The position numbers were made by a program, and so were the translations under genes. The notes under the pieces are model-generated. The model worked only from the letters and a program-made list of their open reading frames with translations, was not told where the DNA came from and did no database searches. Source: Psychrobacter sp. WY6 (GTDB lineage: Bacteria > Pseudomonadota > Gammaproteobacteria > Pseudomonadales > Moraxellaceae). Taken from it: 64,000 bases of DNA. Of this stretch, positions 9,260 through 16,036 are shown in pieces. The DNA is taken from contig NZ_CP049902.1 in NCBI RefSeq assembly GCF_018448495.1, positions 1,302,001-1,366,000 on the forward strand, given 5' to 3'. The first letter of the stretch is position 1, and every line of letters begins with the position of its first letter.

Positions 9260-9595
9260 TTAAAAATCGTCATCATTACTACGTTCCGCCGCGTCTCTAT
9301 CAGCGATATCGACAATATCTGGATAATCGCTGTCATCCAAATTATCGTCCACTAGTACTTCATCGATTCGCGATTCGTCTATATTTTGATGATGCATGGG
9401 TGTCAGCCCTTGAATCGCATCACTGCCGGCTTGCGAGTTGTCAAATCCTGCGCTATTGTCAATGACATCATCATTATCAATGGTATGCAACATAGGGTCA
9501 GCCAAATCAATTTCTTGGCTGTTATTATTGACGTCCGTATCACCTTCAATGTGATCCATTGCTTCTGGTAATGGGCTTTTTGAATTGTCCATCAT
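9260..9595 (-). CDS. small, highly acidic hypothetical protein
   Basis: A 111-residue protein with no recognised domain. It is rich in Asp, Asn and Ile/Val, with very few basic residues (for example TDVNNNSQEIDLADP, EVLVDDNLDDSDYPDI, NDDDF at the end). The start is MMDNSKSPLPEAMDH at 9595 with AGGA about 6 bases upstream. No signal peptide or membrane segment is seen, so it is probably cytoplasmic and largely disordered. It is convergent with the BPSS1780-like gene and divergent from the beta-helix lipoprotein gene. Codon use resembles its neighbours. Confidence 0.6.
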   Translation of the reverse strand: MMDNSKSPLPEAMDHIEGDTDVNNNSQEIDLADPMLHTIDNDDVIDNSAGFDNSQAGSDAIQGLTPMHHQNIDESRIDEVLVDDNLDDSDYPDIVDIADRDAAERSNDDDF

Positions 9596-9820
9596 AGTTT
9601 TCCTCATTATTGATAGTTATTATTAATGGATGTGACTGATTTATTTATTAAGATTTATTTATTAAAAGCATTGTGATTTTATTAAAAACATTGTGACGTG
9701 TTATGACGCTTGCTAATAGTAGTAAGGTGTCACAGGATGTTCAAAAAATGTAAGACGGTCAGTAAAATTAGTACCCCTCCTAATAAAATAATAAGACTTT
9801 ATAAAATGAGAAGACTCTAT

Positions 9821-11116
9821 ATGTTATCTCCTAATAAATTACTACTGACTGCAACCTTGATAAGCAGTGCGCTAGGTCTTATCGCATGTGAACGTTTAAC
9901 GTTTGCCAGCAATGATGTAGGACTGGATGAAGGCATAGCAAAGCCGCCGCTTGTGATTGATGCCAAACTGCCAAAAGCCACGACAGCCATAGACTGCGCA
10001 CAATTAACGCCGAAGCAAATAGTTAAGGTAAAAGGTCACAGCGTACTCAGTGCAAGCTGTGATTTGACAGCCAAGTCGATACGCTTTGAGTTGAATGATT
10101 CGCACAGCTCTCTCGACTGTCAGGGCGCACTACTCAGTACTCGCGCTGATGATGCGTCAACGGCCAGCGCAATTATGATTAAGCCCAAAACAGATAGCGC
10201 TATCGAAGATATTACCGTTGCCAATTGTCATGTGGATGGCTATGGTCATGCGCTACATATTCGCCAATATAGCCAGCCCAACCAGCGTTATGCGCGCGGC
10301 TTGATAGACCCTGCTGCCAATCGTGCGCTTGCACCAAGCGATATTCGTGTGATTAATGTGAGTAGTCAAAACAGTATCAATAGTGGCATATTCGTCGGCG
10401 ATCATGTGCATGGAGTGAGCTTTGATAAAATACGTATTCAAAACGCAGGCACCGTTGGGTTATATCTGGAATTTGGTAGCCGCGATAATGTGATTCAAAA
10501 TTCGGTGTTTGTCGGTAATGGTTTCCGTACCTTTAAGCCCAATCGTGAGGCCATTGCCGTGGATTCGTCGAGCAATAACCGTATCGAGAATAACCAGTTT
10601 ATCCATAATGGGGCAGGCAGTATTTTGCTGTATCGCAATTGCTTTGAGCATGCCGATGATCAGGCGCGTGGTAATCATTTTAAGCGTACCGAGTCAAGCC
10701 GTGACAATATGATTCGTGGCAATACTTTTAACGATGAGCCAGTCGGGGTTTGGGTGGCGTCAAGGCAGTCGCGCAATCTCAAAGGTTTTGAATGCGGTGC
10801 TTATTTGCTGAAGCAAACGCCATTTGCCAGCTATCATTTAGACAGTGCTAAGGACAATCAGATCATTGATAATCGTTTTGAGCAAGTAGCGCAGGGCATT
10901 GTCGTGGAGGGTGACGGCACGCTAATAGCTGACAATAAGTTTGCAGCGAACGTGCGTTTGCCCATTCATGTCGGTTCTGAGATTCGGGAGGACAGCGCAG
11001 CAGGGGCAATAAAAAACACCATTATTAAAAACAATATTTTTACTGGCAAAACTGCCGAGCAAGCTATAAAAATTCGTGAGGCAAGCAAAACGGCTACTCA
11101 TATTGAGCAGCCGTAA
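9821..11116 (+). CDS. lipoprotein with right-handed parallel beta-helix (NosD/PbH1 type)
   Basis: About 431 residues. The signal peptide MLSPNKLLLTATLISSALG ends in the lipobox LIAC, so it is probably a lipidated envelope protein. The body shows PbH1-type coils: SSLDCQGALL, DITVANCHVDGY, NSINSGIFVGDHVHGVSF, RDNVIQNSVFVGN, NNRIENNQFIHNGAGSILLY, DNMIRGNTFNDEPVGVWVASRQSRN, DNQIIDNRFEQVAQGIVVEGDG, NTIIKNNIFTG. This is the fold of carbohydrate-binding or carbohydrate-cleaving helices, but no catalytic residues can be assigned. ATG 9821 has AGAAG 6 bases upstream; ATG 9806 is an alternative. The frame is intact. Confidence 0.75.
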   Translation: MLSPNKLLLTATLISSALGLIACERLTFASNDVGLDEGIAKPPLVIDAKLPKATTAIDCAQLTPKQIVKVKGHSVLSASCDLTAKSIRFELNDSHSSLDCQGALLSTRADDASTASAIMIKPKTDSAIEDITVANCHVDGYGHALHIRQYSQPNQRYARGLIDPAANRALAPSDIRVINVSSQNSINSGIFVGDHVHGVSFDKIRIQNAGTVGLYLEFGSRDNVIQNSVFVGNGFRTFKPNREAIAVDSSSNNRIENNQFIHNGAGSILLYRNCFEHADDQARGNHFKRTESSRDNMIRGNTFNDEPVGVWVASRQSRNLKGFECGAYLLKQTPFASYHLDSAKDNQIIDNRFEQVAQGIVVEGDGTLIADNKFAANVRLPIHVGSEIREDSAAGAIKNTIIKNNIFTGKTAEQAIKIREASKTATHIEQP

Positions 11117-11181
11117 GTGTGGTTTTATATTAAAAAAGCGTTATCGGTAAACAACAGTATAACGAATAGGCGATGTTGTTA

Positions 11182-11967
11182 TTAAGCACCAACCTTGGTA
11201 TTGACCCAGCGGATTACAGAATCTGGCGTGACTTGCGAGACTGCTTGAAAGATTTTTGCTGGCATGCCCACAGAGTAATGCGTACTTTTGAGTTTACGAT
11301 TGGGACTGGTCGTCAATTTACACAATGTTTTGGCGACATCGTTGACCGTTAGATGGATGCCCAAGCGATCCATACTGGTCACTTCGATATCGGCAGTCAT
11401 GTCAGATTTGACCCACAGCGGCATCACATCGATCACCTTGATACCCAATTTTTCGTACTCAATATTAAGGCCTTCTGTGAGACCTCGCACAAAAAACTTA
11501 CTGGCCGCATAAGTCGCAACTTCGGGTTGACCATAGATAGCAGAAGCAGAGGACACATTGATAATTTTGCCGTCTTTGCTATCAGCTAGATAAGGTGCCA
11601 GTTTATGACAGCCAATCAAAACACCTTTACAGTTGACGTCAATTAAAGCCAATTGCTCATCTAGATTGGTCGTTGGCAATGCGCCACTGACCAGCACCCC
11701 AGCATTATTAATGAGTGCATCAATACCACCGAAATGTTCAATCATTTGCTTGATCGCATTGTCCCACGAATCAGGCTGGTTGACATCCAGCTGACCTGTG
11801 ATAACACGCTGTTGTTTGACGGCTTTCTTAAAAGATTTGTCTTTAATGGCGCTTTCAAGTGTGGCAGTATTGGTCGCAAATAACCCAATATGATGACCTT
11901 TTTCCGCCAGCCTTTTGGCGGTGGCCAAGCCGATACCACGTGATGCGCCTGTAATCAATATATTCAT
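11182..11967 (-). CDS. short-chain dehydrogenase/reductase (SDR)
   Basis: A 261-residue cytosolic oxidoreductase of the classical SDR family. It has the nucleotide-binding motif TGASRGIG at residues 6-13, the NNAG motif near residue 87, and the Ser-Tyr-Lys triad in NVSSASAIYGQPEVATYAASKFF. The substrate cannot be told from sequence. The C-terminal region VGMPAKIFQAVSQVTPDSVIRW resembles uncharacterised SDRs acting on lipophilic substrates; this is inference. It is convergent with the beta-helix gene and intact. Confidence 0.85.
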   Translation of the reverse strand: MNILITGASRGIGLATAKRLAEKGHHIGLFATNTATLESAIKDKSFKKAVKQQRVITGQLDVNQPDSWDNAIKQMIEHFGGIDALINNAGVLVSGALPTTNLDEQLALIDVNCKGVLIGCHKLAPYLADSKDGKIINVSSASAIYGQPEVATYAASKFFVRGLTEGLNIEYEKLGIKVIDVMPLWVKSDMTADIEVTSMDRLGIHLTVNDVAKTLCKLTTSPNRKLKSTHYSVGMPAKIFQAVSQVTPDSVIRWVNTKVGA

Positions 11968-12040
11968 AATAAGTGACTTAATCGTTATTAATCATGAGTA
12001 AATCGAGGTCGTATATTAGGATGCTTATCCCTCGGACTTA

Positions 12041-12066
12041 TTATTATAGTCATTCCACTATAATAA
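12041..12066. repeat. AT-rich inverted repeat next to the dispersed repeat
   Basis: TTATTATAGT and ACTATAATAA form 10-base arms, perfect apart from one position, around a 6-nt loop. It borders the dispersed repeat copy at 12070-12152. Confidence 0.5.
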
Positions 12067-12069
12067 TAT

Positions 12070-12152
12070 TACTGCGTTAGCCTCGCTTGAAGTATTAAAT
12101 ATACATCTACACTCGGTTGCTTTGTACTGTTTTTAAATTGAACCGACTATAG
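12070..12152 (-). repeat. dispersed intergenic repeat, copy A
   Basis: Read on the minus strand, this 83-bp stretch matches 59698-59780 at about five positions in six. Shared blocks include GCAACCGAGTG, AGATGTATAT and ATACTTCAAGCGAGG. It is non-coding and lies between the SDR gene and a membrane protein gene. See copy B. Confidence 0.75.
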
Positions 12153-12261
12153 TATAACAAATTCGTCTAAATGTATTTTGCTAGAGAGTATAACTATTGA
12201 TGTAGAGCGCATGGTGATTAATATAACGAGTAGTTATCACTGTTAGCAGAGACACTCTGCG

Positions 12262-12809
12262 TTAGTGTGAAGCCGTTTGACAATGCAGCTCGCTCGTCTC
12301 TTCTGCTTGACAGTCGTACTCGTTTAAGTTTAAGCGCCACAAATAAATCAAGGCAATGCCATAAATAGCAGTCTCTGATAGCTCTTCTGTAATGACGCCA
12401 AAAGCTTCGGGAATCATAATGGCGTTTTCGCCCATATATTCTAATAATGCCAAGGCAGCGACGCTAAAATACAAAGAAACGGGTACTTTTTTTAATATTG
12501 CCCAAAGATAACGCCATGAATAAGCCAATAAACCAACGATCAGCACATAAACGATGGTCAGGATGAGGTCTTCCCACCAGTCATAAGAATGGCTGAACAA
12601 CACAAAATCAGCGGGAACCAATAAGTCTGGTAGATAATTTAACTCACGGCGTATCACAGCAAAGAATACCAGCACCGCTGCCAACCAAAAAGCTCGAATC
12701 TGTTTAAACGTATTTGTGGCAGAGCGCTGTAGTAAACACTGCACGCAACGTAGCAGACAGGCGAATAAAAAATAATGCCAGGGATTTCGATGATGCCATC
12801 TGAACTCAA
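12262..12809 (-). CDS. hypothetical integral membrane protein, frameshifted near its start
   Basis: A probable inner membrane protein of about 180 residues, unrecognised family. A perfect AGGAGG at 12818-12823 stands 8 bases before a TTG at 12809, giving MSSDGIIEIPGIIF. In the TTTTTT run near 12765 the frame shifts to LFACLLRCVQC and continues through FWLAAVLVFFAVIRRELNYLP, WEDLILTIVYVLIVGLLAYSW, VSLYFSVAALALLEYMGENA and ETAIYGIALIYLWRLN. That makes about five hydrophobic segments. A reading from ATG 12897 exists in the second frame, but it ignores this strong ribosome binding site and runs through a terminator hairpin. The length between start and stop is not a multiple of three, consistent with one indel. 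Confidence 0.6.
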
Positions 12810-12827
12810 AATAAAAACCTCCTGATT

Positions 12828-12864
12828 TTTTAAAATAAAAAAAGTGAGCACAAAGGCTCACTTT
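12828..12864 (-). terminator. terminator-like hairpin just upstream of the 12262-12809 gene
   Basis: On the minus strand AAAGTGAGC and GCTCACTTT form 9-base perfect arms with a 6-nt loop, followed by TTTTATTTT. It ends only a few bases before the AGGAGG of the membrane protein gene. It may terminate the upstream outer membrane protein gene, about 200 bp away, or act as an attenuator in the leader. Confidence 0.75.
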
Positions 12865-13060
12865 AGACCGAACATTATCCAATGACATATAACGCAATAA
12901 GCCGCTATTATAACGCCAATGTCAGCGCTATAACGTTATTTAATATAACTAATGAGTCATATGTCATTGTTAATACAAGCAAACAAATGCTCTTTGTTGT
13001 GCACATTGCTATCGGCTATGTATACCTATGATGATACAACCAATTCAATAGATAGTAGGG

Positions 13061-14221
13061 TTAAAATAACGCTTCCATCCGTAATAATGCTGACGGGTAA
13101 TGGTCCTTATCCGCTGTTTTATCATTGTAATAATTTAGCTCTGTTTGTACATAAAGCCACTCTCGCCAGACAGGTTGGCGGTAGCTTATAGCAGGGCCAT
13201 AGCTGTTTAATGTTGATTTAGCATGGTCAAAGTAACCGCCAGTAGAGACACCATAAGCCAACTGTTTTTCATTGCCCAAGTAGTGTACTTGTCTGAGGTC
13301 GTTGCTCCAGTCTGTGCTTTCTTCATTGTCTTGATTGCGATAACGGATGGCGGTGCGATTATTGATGAACTGGTCAGCATTTGTACCATATTGCAGATTT
13401 AGCCCGCCTTTTGCATAGTGCTCACTATCGAGTCCATAACGATAGTAACTATCACTAGTGACAGTCCATTTTTTGCTGTCATACCAGTCTTTATCGACGC
13501 TCACTTTTACGTATAAGTCATCGAGCGAGCGAACCCCGACATCGATATCTGTTTTGACCCCTAACTGCTGCTCAACCTCATGACTAAAACGTGACCAACG
13601 AAGGGCGATAGAACCATTGTCTTCTCGCGTTTTTCTTCTGTTGACGAGTCCGTCTTGGTTACTGGTATTTGCTTGGTAAGTATCGCCCGTCACATTCTGT
13701 TTTAAGAAAGTATCTTCATCCAAATCCTCATCACCGATAATCAGGCTCAATCTTTTTTCTAATACTGGCAATCGTAAGCGGCCGCGAATCCTAGGTTCAA
13801 CGCTCACGTCACTGCCTGATTGTGGATCGTTGACCCAGCGGGTATCTAGTACAACTCGTAAACTGGCTTTGGCAGGTTTTTTGGGATCTGGTTCGCCGAA
13901 CCAACCGTCCATTTTTTGTGCCCATTCATGCAGCTGTTCTTGGACCTCTTCACGGCGCTCGTCCGTCCAGTTTTGTGCTCCTTGTACTGATCGAGCAGAC
14001 TGCTCGGCAGATGTTTCGGTAGGTTGAGGTCGATAGCCAAATTGATTGAGGTTTTCATCTCGATTAGAGTTAGCATCATGAGATAACGAAGCCGTGTCAG
14101 ATTTTAGCGGTTCGACTTTCGGCTCTGTGGTAGACGTAGTATCCGCCCATGCTTGCGTGCATAAACTTAAGCTGGCAAGTGTGTAAAGGGTAATGGTGTT
14201 GAAATTTGCTGGTTTAATCAT
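13061..14221 (-). CDS. secreted, probable outer membrane beta-barrel protein
   Basis: About 386 residues. The signal peptide MIKPANFNTITLYTLASLSL... ends near TQAWA. A polar linker is followed by a short amphipathic segment, ERREEVQEQLHEWAQKMDGWFGEPDP. The remainder alternates polar and hydrophobic residues as barrel strands do (SLRVVLDTRWVND, WTVTSDSYYRYGLDSEH, GGLNLQYGTNADQFINNRTAIRYRN, WREWLYVQTELNYYND) and ends with a terminal Phe (LRMEALF), the usual outer membrane insertion signal. Function is unknown. ATG 14221 is chosen over a TTG at 14233. The frame is intact. Confidence 0.65.
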   Translation of the reverse strand: MIKPANFNTITLYTLASLSLCTQAWADTTSTTEPKVEPLKSDTASLSHDANSNRDENLNQFGYRPQPTETSAEQSARSVQGAQNWTDERREEVQEQLHEWAQKMDGWFGEPDPKKPAKASLRVVLDTRWVNDPQSGSDVSVEPRIRGRLRLPVLEKRLSLIIGDEDLDEDTFLKQNVTGDTYQANTSNQDGLVNRRKTREDNGSIALRWSRFSHEVEQQLGVKTDIDVGVRSLDDLYVKVSVDKDWYDSKKWTVTSDSYYRYGLDSEHYAKGGLNLQYGTNADQFINNRTAIRYRNQDNEESTDWSNDLRQVHYLGNEKQLAYGVSTGGYFDHAKSTLNSYGPAISYRQPVWREWLYVQTELNYYNDKTADKDHYPSALLRMEALF

Positions 14222-14311
14222 GGAGAGCTTCAATTACTTTGGGTAGCTAAAAAGGACAAACAAAAGTATTATGCCATAAGTCGTTAAGCACACATATAGA
14301 GGCGCTATTAT

Positions 14312-15086
14312 ATGAAAGTTTTAATCATTGTAAGCTTGTTTCTGATGGTCTTGCCTTCAGCACATGCTGAAATATCTCTTGATGCTAGGCAAGCTGTTGA
14401 AAAAATTATGAGTGTTTATTACAGTTCAAGCTATGATAAGTTGCGTGGTTGTACCTTATATGATGACGGCTCAGAAATCTATTGCCTTGCTCCTAAGCAT
14501 TATGAATTTAAAAACATCGAGGGAGTAGATACTTTATATGTATTGGTTTCTGGTGATACGGTGGAAGATGGTGCACGAGTGACACCAGGACTTGGCGGAT
14601 TATTCATACTTTATAAATTAGGCAATTCTTGGGTCGTCTCTGCAAGCAGTCCTTATAAAAAATGGCGGAGCGGGTAGAAGTCAGCTCAAAGATTTTGATT
14701 TAAGAGAAGTGGGTGCTGATAGGTACGGTTGGGTAGGTAAGTTTTGTGGCTCCGGTGCAGGTGGTCAAACCAATTGTTCTTGGAGTATGTACGCTGCTAT
14801 GACAAGTGGTAAAGTCGAAGAAGTGGCAAGATTGGATTTAGATTATTCGTATGAGCTTATGAGTAAACCGTCATATGGTGAAGCTGAAAGTGATGTTAGT
14901 ATCAATACAGGTGGGGTTATGACTCAAGGCTTTTATCCCTTAAAAGTCACTGTCAATTACGAACACGGTCTTTATGATAACAACTACGAGCCAATACCCT
15001 CTAGTCTGGATAAAGGTACAGATAGCTTTATTGTAGAGTTCAACGAGCAGACACAGATGTTTAACTTGCCAGATGATAAAAGTTAA
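14312..15086 (+). CDS. exported hypothetical protein, frameshifted
   Basis: A protein of about 257 residues with the signal peptide MKVLIIVSLFLMVLPSAHA. The first frame reads through TLYVLVSGDTVEDGARVTPGLGGLF to SSPY. In the AAAAAA run at 14657-14662 the frame must shift to continue NGGAGRSQLKDFDLREVGADRYGWVGKFCGSG. The second part ends NLPDDKS. The clean change of frame inside a homopolymer points to a base-count error. No known domain is recognised. The Gly-rich middle GAGRSQLKDF followed by YGW resembles uncharacterised secreted proteins of Moraxellaceae. It is divergent from the outer membrane protein gene. Confidence 0.6.
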
Positions 15087-15123
15087 GATGAAAAATTCTT
15101 ATTATCTTTAGCGGTTACTGTAT

Positions 15124-15915
15124 TTATCTTTGTCTATCGAGTATCACTTCAGGCATCGTGTCAAGATAGCTGCTAACAGCTAAGCGATCACCATTTGAAT
15201 CAAAATAATAAAAATTATTGCCTTTCAAAAACTTAAAAGTATCTATGTAATAATTATCAATGAAAATAGGCATGTCATACTCCGTAGGGACGATTATTTT
15301 ATTATCTTTATTTATCATGCCATAACCATTCTCTTTTGCCACGACTGCCAAGCCATTATGAAATGAATCAGCATTCAGATAGTTTAAGGGTACAACAGTC
15401 TTTCCACTGCTATTAATATAACCCCACAGTTCATCCTTTCTTACAGGTGCTAGTCCTTCTGAGAAATACCTGATTTCGTCAAACTGATATGGAATAGTAA
15501 GTTCGCCAGTATCATTAATAACACCCCATTTACCCTCGTATTCAACAGCCGCCTTACCTTCAGAAAAAGGTCTGACATCATCATATATTATCGGAATAAT
15601 GACTTGGTTTTTTTTGTTGATGTATCCATGATGTTCATTTTTTTTAACGATGGCGAGTCCATCAGAAAACTCAGCAGTAAAGTTATAACTGAATGGAACG
15701 ATGATATTGGCTTGTTTATCAATAAAACCATATTTCCCATCTTTCTGAGCACTTGCTAAACCTTCATTGAAGTCACATAGCTCACCCCAACTTACTCCCT
15801 TCGACAACTTATATCCTGGCAATAATCCGCATGCTATTACGTAATTGCTTAAAGACAAGCTAAAAGCTAGGATGAGTGTGGTCGATAATTGTTTGATAAC
15901 GGAATCCTTAGTCAT
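15124..15915 (-). CDS. exported WG-repeat protein
   Basis: 263 residues, with an N-terminal signal segment (IKQLSTTLILAFSLSLSNYVIA) and a Cys just after it (ACGLLPGY) that could be a lipidation site. The body is a run of WG-like repeats of about 33 residues: LCDFNEGLASAQKDGKYGFID, AEFSDGLAIVKKNEHHGYIN, VRPFSEGKAAVEYEGKWGVIN, IRYFSEGLAPVRKDELWGYIN, ADSFHNGLAVVAKENGYGMIN. Each is followed by an I(I/V)P.(S/I/Y/N)Y strand. WG repeats form beta structures used in binding; the ligand is unknown. ATG 15915 is preceded by GGAG about 11 bases upstream. The frame is intact. Confidence 0.82.
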   Translation of the reverse strand: MTKDSVIKQLSTTLILAFSLSLSNYVIACGLLPGYKLSKGVSWGELCDFNEGLASAQKDGKYGFIDKQANIIVPFSYNFTAEFSDGLAIVKKNEHHGYINKKNQVIIPIIYDDVRPFSEGKAAVEYEGKWGVINDTGELTIPYQFDEIRYFSEGLAPVRKDELWGYINSSGKTVVPLNYLNADSFHNGLAVVAKENGYGMINKDNKIIVPTEYDMPIFIDNYYIDTFKFLKGNNFYYFDSNGDRLAVSSYLDTMPEVILDRQR

Positions 15916-15956
15916 CAACGTCAGCTCCTACGAATTAGATACTATCGATTGGGTAT

Positions 15957-15987
15957 GATATGGGCAATCTAAAGAACAGCCCATATC
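15957..15987. repeat. 9-bp inverted repeat between the WG-repeat gene and polA
   Basis: GATATGGGC and GCCCATATC are perfect arms around a 13-nt loop. There is no T run on either side, so it is not an obvious Rho-independent terminator. It may be an operator for the WG-repeat gene or a transcript-end stabiliser for polA. Confidence 0.5.
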
Positions 15988-16036
15988 CTATAAAATAAAA
16001 ACGTTAGGTCTTGAGCTGTTTTATTCTAAAAAACGC

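Noticed and set aside
12952..13191. 79-codon plus-strand ORF near the end of the outer membrane protein gene
   Set aside because: Antisense to the 3' end of the barrel gene for half of its length, no ribosome binding site.
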